Positions 43,622-51,410 of a stretch of DNA of 64,000 nt are shown piece after piece (within the stretch, counting starts at the first letter, position 1; every line of letters starts with the position of its first letter). This DNA is from Lachnospiraceae bacterium (GTDB lineage: Bacteria > Bacillota_A > Clostridia > Lachnospirales > Lachnospiraceae): assembly GCA_017516285.1 (NCBI GenBank), contig JAFXDD010000033.1, positions 59,822 to 123,821 on the forward strand, read 5' to 3'. The translations under genes and the position numbers were made by a program. The notes under the pieces were generated by a model. That model saw only the letters and a list, made by a program, of their open reading frames with translations. It was not told the origin of the DNA and made no database searches.

Positions 43622-44716
43622 ATGGCAAGCTTAAGCTTAAACAATGTATGCAAAGTTTATCCAAACGGATTTGTTGCAGTTAAAGACTTTAACCTGGAAA
43701 TCGCTGATAAGGAATTCATTATCTTCGTAGGTCCTTCAGGTTGTGGTAAGACCACTACTCTTCGTATGATTGCTGGTCTGGAAGATATTTCTTCTGGTGA
43801 ATTAAAGATTGGTGAAAAGGTTGTAAATGACGTAGAGCCAAAGGATAGAGATATCGCAATGGTATTCCAGAACTACGCTCTTTACCCACACATGACAGTA
43901 TATGATAACATGGCATTTGGTCTTAAGTTAAGAAAAGTACCTAAGGCTGAAATTGACAAAATGGTAAAAGAAGCTGCTAAGATTCTTGACCTTGAAAAAT
44001 TATTGGATCGTAAGCCAAAGGCTCTTTCCGGTGGTCAGAGACAGCGTGTTGCTATGGGTCGTGCTATCGTTCGTAATCCTAAGGTATTCCTTATGGATGA
44101 GCCTTTATCAAACCTGGATGCTAAGTTACGTGTACAGATGCGTATTGAGATTGCTAAGTTACATCAGAGATTAGGTACTACCATCATCTACGTTACACAT
44201 GACCAGACAGAGGCTATGACACTTGGTACCAGAATCGTAGTTATGAAGGATGGTGTTATCCAGCAGGTTGATACTCCTCAGAACTTATATGACAGACCAC
44301 AGAACAAGTTTGTTGCTGGTTTCATTGGTTCTCCTCAGATGAACTTCATGGATGCTACAGTATCTGTTAAGGGTGATGTTGCATATGTTACAGCAGCAGG
44401 CAAGGAAATTGCTTTACCAGCTGAGAAGTCCAAGAAGATTATTGCAGGCGGCTACGATGGCAAAGTTGTTACAATCGGTGTTCGTCCTGAAAACGTTGCT
44501 GTTGCATCTGAAGACCATTCTTTCGAAGCAGAAGTTAACGTATACGAATTACTTGGTGCAGAAGTTTACTTATACTTAAACATCAACGGAGAAGCTGTTA
44601 CAGCCAGAGTTCCTTCTACTACAACAGCTAGAGTTGGTGATAAGATTGCTGCGGCATTCGATGTTAATAAGATTCATGTATTTGACAAAGAAACTGAGCA
44701 GACTATTACAAACTAA
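43622..44716 (+). CDS. ugpC: Carbohydrate ABC transporter ATPase (MsmX/UgpC family)
   Basis: A 364-residue ATPase. FVGPSGCGKTTTLRMIAGLE is the Walker A, KALSGGQRQRVAMGRAIV the signature, VFLMDEPLSNLDAKLR the Walker B and VTHDQTEAMTLGTRIVVMKD the switch histidine. The C-terminal regulatory TOBE domain (from about residue 240) is that of the UgpC/MalK group. No permease or binding protein is nearby, so it is likely to be the shared ATPase that energises many sugar importers, as MsmX does in Bacillus. GGAGG precedes the ATG at 43622. Codon use looks strongly biased, as in highly expressed genes. Confidence 0.95.
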   Translation: MASLSLNNVCKVYPNGFVAVKDFNLEIADKEFIIFVGPSGCGKTTTLRMIAGLEDISSGELKIGEKVVNDVEPKDRDIAMVFQNYALYPHMTVYDNMAFGLKLRKVPKAEIDKMVKEAAKILDLEKLLDRKPKALSGGQRQRVAMGRAIVRNPKVFLMDEPLSNLDAKLRVQMRIEIAKLHQRLGTTIIYVTHDQTEAMTLGTRIVVMKDGVIQQVDTPQNLYDRPQNKFVAGFIGSPQMNFMDATVSVKGDVAYVTAAGKEIALPAEKSKKIIAGGYDGKVVTIGVRPENVAVASEDHSFEAEVNVYELLGAEVYLYLNINGEAVTARVPSTTTARVGDKIAAAFDVNKIHVFDKETEQTITN

Positions 44717-44731
44717 TCCAAGGTTCTTTAT

Positions 44732-44759
44732 AGGGGATGCAGATTGCGTCCCCTTTTGT
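44732..44759 (+). terminator. Terminator after the sugar ATPase gene
   Basis: Nine-base stem AGGGGATGC / GCGTCCCCT (44732-44740 with 44746-44754, one G.U pair), five-base loop, then TTT. Confidence 0.88.
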
Positions 44760-44781
44760 TAATTAACAAAAGGTGAGACAA

Positions 44782-45870
44782 ATGATTTCAAATCAAATTT
44801 TACAAACAAGCTTAGAAGATTTAAAAACAATTACCAGAGTAGATTTGGGTTTATATGACCTCAATGGCGATGATGTAGCATTTACAGCCAGTATGCAGAA
44901 GCCGGACAGCGATATTATTGCTGCTTTTGCAGCATCTGCCGCGGATAGTCAGGTCATAGGCAACTTCCATCTCCTCAAGGTGAAGGATGATGAAGACCTG
45001 ATTTATATTTTAGTGGCATTAGGATTTGGTGAAGATGCATATATGATAGGACGTATCGCTGCTATGCAGATTGAACGTCTGATTGTGGCATATAAGGAGA
45101 AATTTGATAGAAACAATTTCTTCCAGAATCTGTTATTAGATAATTTACTTTTAGTAGATGTGTATAATAGAGCCAAAAAGCTTCATGTTGATATCAATGT
45201 ACCTAGAGTGGTGTACATGATAGAGGCTGGTGGAGAAAACGACAATGCAGTTTCAGAACTGCTAAAGAATATGTTTGCGGCGCAAAATGGTGATTATATA
45301 ACTGCTGTGGATGAAAGCAACATTATCCTGATCAAGGCTATGGAGCCGGATAGTGATGATGAAGACATCATGCAGGTGGCACATACTATCGTAGACATGG
45401 TTAATACAGAGGTCATGGTAAATGTCCGTGTTGCTATCGGTACTATGGTACAGGAGCTTAAGGATGTATCCAAGTCTTATAAGGAAGCAAAGATGGCTCT
45501 GAATGTAGGCAAAATCTTTTATACCGAAAAGAGCATCAATGCGTATACTACCTTGGGTATCGGTCGTCTCATCTATCAGTTGCCGGTTAATCTGTGTAAG
45601 ATGTATATCGAAGAGATCTTCGGTGAGAAAATTCCTGAGGAATTAGATGAAGAGACCTTACATACCGTAAATAAATTCTTTGATAACAACTTAAATGTTT
45701 CAGAAACATCCAGACAGCTTTTCCTGCACAGGAATACTTTGGTATATCGTATTGAAAAGCTGGAAAAAATCATAGGTCTGGATATTCGAACCTTCGATGA
45801 TGCACTTACTTTGAAAATTGCACTCATGGTTGTAAATTATATGAAATATCTGGAGCAGATGGATTATTAA
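44782..45870 (+). CDS. CdaR/PucR-type transcriptional regulator
   Basis: A 362-residue protein with an N-terminal sensory part (about residues 1-100), a central GGDEF-like region (about 130-260, RVAIGTMVQELKDVSKSYKE) and a C-terminal PucR-type helix-turn-helix (NVSETSRQLFLHRNTLVYRI then EKLEKIIGLDIRTFDDALTL). Such proteins regulate catabolic genes in response to metabolites. It follows the sugar ATPase gene behind a terminator, so it may control carbohydrate uptake, but this is inferred from position. I used ATG 44782 (AAAGGTGAG upstream). Confidence 0.88.
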   Translation: MISNQILQTSLEDLKTITRVDLGLYDLNGDDVAFTASMQKPDSDIIAAFAASAADSQVIGNFHLLKVKDDEDLIYILVALGFGEDAYMIGRIAAMQIERLIVAYKEKFDRNNFFQNLLLDNLLLVDVYNRAKKLHVDINVPRVVYMIEAGGENDNAVSELLKNMFAAQNGDYITAVDESNIILIKAMEPDSDDEDIMQVAHTIVDMVNTEVMVNVRVAIGTMVQELKDVSKSYKEAKMALNVGKIFYTEKSINAYTTLGIGRLIYQLPVNLCKMYIEEIFGEKIPEELDEETLHTVNKFFDNNLNVSETSRQLFLHRNTLVYRIEKLEKIIGLDIRTFDDALTLKIALMVVNYMKYLEQMDY

Positions 45871-45931
45871 CTTCATTATCATAAGACACCTTTTCGTCTC
45901 ATATACTTATTTAGGTATAGGAGGTGGGAAG

Positions 45932-46849
45932 GTGTATTTTTTTGATAAAAAAGTTATATATTTAGTGTGGAAAATGCATGAGGGACAAGCGAGAGGTGTT
46001 GGCACGGTACGACTTATGGCAATGGATGATGTGTGTCGAATAGAGGTAACCATTACCGGTTGCGGAAGAGTACAAGGAACGTATCCTGTTTATGCAGTTT
46101 CTGGAGATTTAAAGTCTTTACTTGGCGAGATTATTTTAAATAAAGGCAAAGGTAATTTATATTTAAAGTGTAAAACAAACGCGATAGGACACATGGCTTT
46201 TCCTTATGGGCAGGTGACCGGTTTACATATTGATTTGAAGACAGAAGGATGTCTGGAACAAAAATGGTTGCCGATGGCTTCCCAATTAAAAGAGAGCGAG
46301 ACTCCAGTACAACTGATTCCCCAATTAAAAGAGAGCGAGACTCCAGTACAACTGATTCCCCAATTAAAAGAAGATGAGATGCCAGAACAGCCGGTTATAC
46401 AAATGGAAGAGAATAAAAAGGTGATACAACGAGAAATAGTAAGAGAAAAAGCACCTGTGGAGCCTGAAAAACCGCCTAAAAAGAAGGAGTTCCAGCTTTA
46501 CCCAAATAAATGGAAGCAATTATGTGCTATTTATCCAATTGTACATCCTTTTGGGGACGGACGAGCTTATCTCTCCATTGAACCAAGGGATTTTGTGGTG
46601 CTGCAGGAGCGTTATCAGCCTATGGTACAAAATAGTTTCCTGTTGCATGGTTTTTATTATTATAAGCACTTGTTGTTAGGAAGGCATAGGCAGGGAAAAA
46701 ACATACAATATTATCTGGGAGTTCCGGGTGTATTTTATGAAAAAGAAAAAGCCGCAGCACTTTTCTACGGCTTTGAAAGCTTTGAAGGTGCAGTAACACC
46801 TGCTTCTGAGGGCAGTTTTGGATATTATATGAAAAGGGTGGAAATATAA
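45932..46849 (+). CDS. DUF6128-like protein with exact internal 13-residue repeat
   Basis: A 305-residue protein starting at GTG 45932 with AGGAGG upstream. Residues 1 to about 112 form a compact domain (VYFFDKKVIYLVWK, TGCGRVQGTYPVYA). Then comes a low-complexity linker with two identical copies and one degenerate copy of QLKESETPVQLIP, then Lys/Glu/Pro-rich sequence. The C-terminal domain (about 185-305: IYPIVHPFGDGRAYLSIEP, LHGFYYYKHLLLG, YYLGVPGVFYEKEKAAALFY) matches what I know as DUF6128 in Lachnospiraceae. No signal or membrane helix. Function unknown. It is convergent with the radical-SAM gene. Confidence 0.8.
   Translation: MYFFDKKVIYLVWKMHEGQARGVGTVRLMAMDDVCRIEVTITGCGRVQGTYPVYAVSGDLKSLLGEIILNKGKGNLYLKCKTNAIGHMAFPYGQVTGLHIDLKTEGCLEQKWLPMASQLKESETPVQLIPQLKESETPVQLIPQLKEDEMPEQPVIQMEENKKVIQREIVREKAPVEPEKPPKKKEFQLYPNKWKQLCAIYPIVHPFGDGRAYLSIEPRDFVVLQERYQPMVQNSFLLHGFYYYKHLLLGRHRQGKNIQYYLGVPGVFYEKEKAAALFYGFESFEGAVTPASEGSFGYYMKRVEI
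46281..46358 (+). repeat. Exact 39-bp tandem duplication within the DUF6128-like gene
   Basis: Two perfect 39-base copies (46281-46319 and 46320-46358) beginning CCCAATTAAAAGAGAGCGAG are followed by a diverged third copy from 46359. The unit is in frame (13 codons). Complete identity suggests a recent duplication that may vary in copy number between strains. Confidence 0.97.
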
Positions 46850-46874
46850 AAAGCTTTTGCCGAAGTGAAGGAAA

Positions 46875-47765
46875 CTATATCAATCCTGTAAAATCAAAGT
46901 CGGGTATAAAGCTCTCATCAGCGGTGTCCCCTTCCTGAATAAAGCCATTTTCTACGCCCAGGTTGATGGCAAAATCTACCACTTCGTCATATTCCTCCAC
47001 AGTTATTTTACGATTAAGCTCCGGATAAGAAGCTACCTGTGGTAAAGGAGTGTATTGATTCATTATGCTGATAAAAATATTATCATGGTAGGTCTCGTAA
47101 AGGTAGCGAATAACCGCTTTGCTGTCCTCTGTACATCCCGGAAGGAGCAAATGTCTTGCAATAATGCCTTTTTTAAGTAAGTCACCATCAAAAACAGGAG
47201 GGCCTACCTGACGAAACATTTCGGCAAGGGCTCTCCCGGCTACTTCAAAATAATCGGCAGCATGTGAGTAGCACTTGCTTAAATTGTGGGAGACATATTT
47301 AAAGTCAGGCAAATAAATGTCTATTAAACCATCAAGAATTGCCAAAGAACTGACAGAGTCGTAACCACTGGTATTATATACAATAGGAAGGCGAAGTCCC
47401 TGTTTTTTGGAAAGACGAAGAGCCTCCGCGATGCTCGGAACATAATGACTGGGTGTGACAAGGTTGATATTGTGAGCACCTTTATCTTGCAGCATCAAAA
47501 ATAAGTCTGCCAGTTGAGATACCGAAACTTCGCGGCCTTTTTTACCGATAGCAATAGTTTGATTTTGACAAAACACACATTTTAGGTTACAGCCGGTAAA
47601 AAATACTGTGCCGGAGCCGTTTGTACCGGAAATACAAGGTTCCTCCCACATGTGCAGAGATGCCCTGGCAACCTGAATTGTTGCAGGCATACCACAGAAG
47701 CCGGTTTGACCGGATGTTCTATTTACACCGCAGTGTTTTGGACAAAGAGTACAGGAGTTATACAT
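46875..47765 (-). CDS. Radical SAM protein, PflA-like (COG1313 type)
   Basis: A 296-residue protein. The radical-SAM cluster motif is C-x3-C-x2-C in FTGCNLKCVFCQNQTIAIG. The N-terminal YNSCTLCPKHCGVNRTSGQT holds four more Cys that could bind an additional cluster, followed by GFCGMP. It is of the group annotated as putative pyruvate-formate-lyase activating enzymes (COG1313), whose true substrates are mostly not known. No formate lyase is nearby. It is convergent with the gene before and lies downstream of SRP RNA on the same strand. Confidence 0.88.
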   Translation of the reverse strand: MYNSCTLCPKHCGVNRTSGQTGFCGMPATIQVARASLHMWEEPCISGTNGSGTVFFTGCNLKCVFCQNQTIAIGKKGREVSVSQLADLFLMLQDKGAHNINLVTPSHYVPSIAEALRLSKKQGLRLPIVYNTSGYDSVSSLAILDGLIDIYLPDFKYVSHNLSKCYSHAADYFEVAGRALAEMFRQVGPPVFDGDLLKKGIIARHLLLPGCTEDSKAVIRYLYETYHDNIFISIMNQYTPLPQVASYPELNRKITVEEYDEVVDFAINLGVENGFIQEGDTADESFIPDFDFTGLI

Positions 47766-47831
47766 AATAGATGTTACCTCGAAAATAGTCTGGTTCTGCC
47801 GACCGCCCGGAAAATGACCAGATTTGGTATA

Positions 47832-48030
47832 AAAACATCGGATTAAGTGGATACTCCTGTGCGTTACCCTTCAGGCAGCTCCGCCAGGCACCCTTACGGC
47901 ACAAGGAATGACTACTTAGTGCTGCTTCGTTCCCGACCTGACACGGTTCATAGCTTCGCTTTGCGTAAGACCCAAACATCAACACTGCACAGAAAGGCCA
48001 GCCACAGAAGCACCCGCCTAATCCGATGCG
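47832..48030 (-). ncRNA. ffs: Signal recognition particle RNA
   Basis: On the minus strand the domain IV hairpin reads GTGTCAGGTCGGGAACGAAG followed by CAGCAC, with the GGAA tetraloop and the asymmetric loop expected for Ffh binding. The 5' and 3' ends pair through CATCGGATTA (48019-48028) and TAATCCGATG (47836-47845), so both Alu and S domains are likely to be present, as in Gram-positive large SRP RNAs, although about 200 nt is shorter than the B. subtilis RNA. A T-run follows the 3' end. A promoter lies just upstream. Exact ends are estimates. An open reading frame across it is not coding. Confidence 0.93.
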
Positions 48031-48040
48031 CGACATTAAT

Positions 48041-48069
48041 AGTTTATAGTGTTTTGGATGATTTGTCAA
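48041..48069 (-). promoter_or_regulatory. Promoter of SRP RNA
   Basis: On the minus strand TTGACA (48064-48069 on +), 17 bases, TAAACT (48041-48046). The predicted start is a few bases before the SRP RNA 5' stem; an overlapping TATAAA with 15-base spacing is also possible. Confidence 0.75.
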
Positions 48070-48097
48070 TAAAATGTTCATGAAAATTTGTTCTCTG

Positions 48098-48571
48098 TTA
48101 CAGCTTCTGTTCCTTGTGCTTCTGCCTAAGCTGGATAAAGAAGCTGGTAAGCATATTTGTACACTCTTCACGAAGTACATCGTAAATGACTTCTACTTGA
48201 TGATTAAAGCGTGGTTCCTGCAAAAGATTGTATACGGAGCCGGCGCAACCTGCTTTGGCATTCATGGTACCAATCACAACTCTGGGTATGCGGGCCTGTA
48301 CAATGGCACCTGCACACATTTGGCAAGGCTCCAGCGTCACATAAAGTGTGCAGTCCTCCAGTCGCCAGTCCCCGATTACCTTACTGGCTTTTTTGATGGC
48401 AGAAATTTCAGCATGAGCCAGAGTAGATTTGTCAGTATTGCGACGATTGTATCCTCTGGCAATAATATGGTCCTGATATACAATTACACAGCCAATTGGT
48501 ACTTCGTCTATTTTTGCAGCCTTCCTGGCTTGTTTAATAGCTTCTTTCATAAATTTTTTGTGTTGTTCCAT
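48098..48571 (-). CDS. tadA: tRNA-specific adenosine deaminase TadA
   Basis: A 157-residue zinc deaminase that converts A34 to inosine in tRNA-Arg(ACG). KEAIKQARKAAKIDEVPIGC at the N-terminus, the zinc His and catalytic Glu in TLAHAEISAIKKAS, and the Cys pair in YVTLEPCQMCAGAIVQARI are intact. I chose ATG 48571 (AAAGGAGCGGATT upstream). The SRP RNA gene is directly downstream on the same strand, and dnaX diverges on the other side. In Bacillus tadA, scr and dnaX are also adjacent, though all in one direction. Confidence 0.96.
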   Translation of the reverse strand: MEQHKKFMKEAIKQARKAAKIDEVPIGCVIVYQDHIIARGYNRRNTDKSTLAHAEISAIKKASKVIGDWRLEDCTLYVTLEPCQMCAGAIVQARIPRVVIGTMNAKAGCAGSVYNLLQEPRFNHQVEVIYDVLREECTNMLTSFFIQLRQKHKEQKL

Positions 48572-48733
48572 AATCCGCTCCTTTGTCCTAGTGTAAATAT
48601 TATATTGCAAAAAGCAATTTCGGTCAATGTGGTGTTAAAAAGTCTTTCTTTTTGCTTCATCTTTATTTATTCGTTGTAAATTTTGCAGAAATGTGATAAA
48701 TTATAATAGTGAGAATATGGAAAGGAGTGCCTT

Positions 48734-50329
48734 ATGTCGTACACTGCACTTTATAGGAAGTTTCGTCCGGCTACCTTTGAAGGGGTAAAGGGTCAGGACC
48801 ACATTGTAACAACATTAACCAATCAGATAAAAGCAGGCAGGGTGGGACATGCATACCTGTTTACAGGCACCAGAGGCACCGGTAAGACCAGTATTGCCAA
48901 GATTTTTGCCAGAGCGGTGAATTGTGAGCATCCTGTAGATGGCAGTCCTTGCGAGGAGTGTGCTACCTGTAGGGCTATTGCAGCCGGCACCAGCATGAAT
49001 GTGATTGAAATTGATGCGGCATCCAATAATGGTGTGGATAATATCCGTGAAATTGTGGATGAGGTGTCTTATTCGCCGGCAGAGGGTAAGTACAAGGTTT
49101 ATATTATTGATGAGGTTCATATGCTTTCTATCGGAGCCTTTAATGCCCTTTTAAAGACCTTGGAGGAGCCACCAAGCTATGTTATTTTTATTCTGGCAAC
49201 CACGGAGGTGCACAAGATTCCGATTACCATTTTATCACGTTGCCAACGATATGATTTTAAGCGTATTACTATAGATACCATAGCTGCCAGACTGCGTGAG
49301 TTGGTCGATATAGAGGGTGTGGATGTAGAGGAAAAGGCATTGCGCTACATTGCCAAGGCAGCAGATGGCTCCATGAGAGACGGTCTGAGCCTTTTGGATC
49401 AATGTATTGCTTTTCACATTGGGCAGACGCTTACCTTTGATAAGGCGTTGGACGTGTTGGGAGCAGTGGATACAGGGGTATTTTCCGGGCTGATACGAGA
49501 GATTATGGCTCGTAATGTAGTAGGTTGCATTCAGATACTGGAGGATGTTGTAATGCAGGGTAGAGAGCTGACACAGTTTGTGTTGGACTTCACCTGGTAC
49601 TTACGCAATCTGATGCTGTTAAAGGCTTCTGCTGCTGAGGGCAACTCCGCAGAGATGCAGGCCATGGAGGATATTATGGATGTGTCCTCTGACAATCTGT
49701 TGAAGTTGAAGGAAGAAGCTTCTATGATTGAAACAGAGAGCCTGCTCAGATATATTCGCATTATGTCTGAGCTGTCAGGTCAGTTACGTTTTGCAAATGG
49801 AAAGCGTATTTTGATTGAGATTGCACTGATTAAGCTGTGTAAGCCTGCTATGGAGATTGATACAGCGGCCGTCCTGGAGCGGGTAAGAGCTGTAGAGGAG
49901 CAGGTGGAAAAGGGTATTGTGGTGCAGGCAGCACCGGGGTATACCATGGAGACGCCCAGGCAAGCTGTAGAGAGACCAAAGCTTCCCACAGCCTTGCCGG
50001 AGGAGTTAGTTGAGGTTATTCAGAATTTTACAAGCTATCGCAGGGAAATGTCTGGGCTGATGAAAACCAACCTGAAAAATATAGAACTATCCGTTTCTCC
50101 TGAGGGTGAACTGGTAATTGGGATTCCGGACGGTTATGAAAGCGACTATTTTATAAAGTTTCCGGAGAATGTACAGGCATTGGAAGATTTTCTGGAAGAT
50201 GCGGTGGGCAAGCATGTGCAGGTACGCATTGTGCCGATTTCACAGGCTGGCGAGTTTGAGAGACAATATCCGGACACCTCTGAGCTGATTCGCATGGATT
50301 TGCTGGAAGAGGGTATGGATGAAGAATAA
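48734..50329 (+). CDS. dnaX: DNA polymerase III subunit gamma/tau
   Basis: The 531-residue clamp-loader ATPase. ALYRKFRPATFEGVKGQDHI, P-loop FTGTRGTGKTSIAKIFARA, zinc Cys in CEHPVDGSPCEECATC, Walker B VYIIDEVHMLSIGAFNALLK and TILSRCQRYDFKRI are all present. The C-terminal tau-type part (after about residue 380) is short. I see no slippery A-rich frameshift heptamer that would make a separate gamma form. AAAGGAGTGCCTT precedes the ATG. It is followed by ybaB and recR, the classic replication-repair operon. Confidence 0.96.
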   Translation: MSYTALYRKFRPATFEGVKGQDHIVTTLTNQIKAGRVGHAYLFTGTRGTGKTSIAKIFARAVNCEHPVDGSPCEECATCRAIAAGTSMNVIEIDAASNNGVDNIREIVDEVSYSPAEGKYKVYIIDEVHMLSIGAFNALLKTLEEPPSYVIFILATTEVHKIPITILSRCQRYDFKRITIDTIAARLRELVDIEGVDVEEKALRYIAKAADGSMRDGLSLLDQCIAFHIGQTLTFDKALDVLGAVDTGVFSGLIREIMARNVVGCIQILEDVVMQGRELTQFVLDFTWYLRNLMLLKASAAEGNSAEMQAMEDIMDVSSDNLLKLKEEASMIETESLLRYIRIMSELSGQLRFANGKRILIEIALIKLCKPAMEIDTAAVLERVRAVEEQVEKGIVVQAAPGYTMETPRQAVERPKLPTALPEELVEVIQNFTSYRREMSGLMKTNLKNIELSVSPEGELVIGIPDGYESDYFIKFPENVQALEDFLEDAVGKHVQVRIVPISQAGEFERQYPDTSELIRMDLLEEGMDEE

Positions 50330-50355
50330 ATAATTTATATAAAGGAGACCATATT

Positions 50356-50703
50356 ATGGCAAAGCGTGGAGGATATCCGGGCGGCATGGGCATGCCGGGC
50401 AATATGAATAATTTAATGAAGCAGGCGCAGAGAATGCAGCGTCAGATGGAGGAAAGCCAGAAGGCTTTAGAAGAGGCTACTTATACGGCTAAGTCCGGAG
50501 GAGGAGCTGTAGAGGTTACTGTGACAGGCAAGAAGGAAGTGACCAGTATCAAGTTATCCAAGGATGCTGTAGATCCTGATGATGTGGAAATGTTAGAGGA
50601 TTTAATTATGGCTGCCATCAATGAAGCCATGAAGCAGGCAGATGATGCATCTAATGCAGCGATGAGCAAGATGACAGGCGGTTTAGGAGGATTTCCTTTC
50701 TAA
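50356..50703 (+). CDS. YbaB/EbfC family nucleoid-associated protein
   Basis: A 115-residue protein. A Gly/Met-rich start ([20 protein letters not shown]) is followed by the coiled helix [20 protein letters not shown] and the domain [20 protein letters not shown] with [14 protein letters not shown]. Family members bind DNA as dimers and are nearly always between dnaX and recR, as here. AAAGGAGACC precedes the ATG. Its stop codon TAA overlaps the recR ATG by one base. Confidence 0.95.
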   Translation: MAKRGGYPGGMGMPGNMNNLMKQAQRMQRQMEESQKALEEATYTAKSGGGAVEVTVTGKKEVTSIKLSKDAVDPDDVEMLEDLIMAAINEAMKQADDASNAAMSKMTGGLGGFPF

Positions 50704-51299
50704 TGGATATGTTTAGTGGGCATATAAATAAGTTAATAGAGGAGCTGGGGGCGTTGCCGGGTATCGGTCAGAAAACTGCCCAGCGTTTGGCCTTTCACAT
50801 TATGAATATGCCTAAAGAACGTGTGGAGGGCTTGAGTCAGGCTATGATAAATGCCAAAACACACGTAAGATACTGTAAGGAGTGTTTTACCCTTACAGAT
50901 CAGGAAAGGTGCCCTATTTGCAGCAATGAAAAGCGCAATCATAGAGTGATTATGGTAGTGGAGAACCCTCGTGATTTGGCGGCCTATGAAAAGACCGGTA
51001 AGTTCGAAGGTGTGTATCATGTGCTCCACGGTGCCATCTCTCCAATGCTGGGGATTGGACCGGGGGACATTCGTCTCTCCGAGCTGATACAGCGTCTGCA
51101 GCAAGAGGTGGATGAGGTGATCATTGCCACGAATTCCAGCCTGGAGGGGGAGACTACGGCAATGTATATCAGCAAGCTGATTAAGCCGGCAGGTATTAAA
51201 GTTACCCGCATTGCCAGTGGCGTGCCGGTAGGCGGTGATTTGGAGTATATTGATGAGGTGACGCTTTTACGTGCACTGGATGGCAGGACAGAGCTGTGA
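50703..51299 (+). CDS. recR: Recombination mediator RecR
   Basis: A 198-residue protein for RecFOR-dependent repair of gaps. Helix-hairpin-helix [17 protein letters not shown], the four-Cys zinc finger [19 protein letters not shown], and the Toprim domain [19 protein letters not shown] through [18 protein letters not shown] are intact. It overlaps ybaB by one base (TAATG), a common coupling signal. No terminator is clear after it. Confidence 0.97.
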   Translation: MDMFSGHINKLIEELGALPGIGQKTAQRLAFHIMNMPKERVEGLSQAMINAKTHVRYCKECFTLTDQERCPICSNEKRNHRVIMVVENPRDLAAYEKTGKFEGVYHVLHGAISPMLGIGPGDIRLSELIQRLQQEVDEVIIATNSSLEGETTAMYISKLIKPAGIKVTRIASGVPVGGDLEYIDEVTLLRALDGRTEL

Positions 51300-51410
51300 T
51301 ATGCCATCAGTTAGCGGACATAGTGTATGCAGTGCACGAGATATAATTAAATATGACATAACAAGGAACCTTTCAACATAGAATAAATATATATGTTGGG
51401 AGGTTTTATT

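Noticed and set aside
46281..46397. Tandem repeats considered as a CRISPR-like array
   Set aside because: Units are directly adjacent without spacers and are in frame within a coding gene; no cas genes are present.
47758..48180. Minus-strand open frame across the SRP RNA, and + frames in the same place
   Set aside because: The DNA encodes structured SRP RNA with its own promoter; the protein sequences resemble no family.
48660..48710. Promoter for dnaX around TATAAT at 48702-48707
   Set aside because: No acceptable -35 box at 16-18 bases; a weak or extended -10 promoter remains possible.
51349..51384. Sigma-E-like CATAGAAT before the SPOCS gene
   Set aside because: The -10 looks good, but the only -35-like sequence is about 21 bases away, which is too far.
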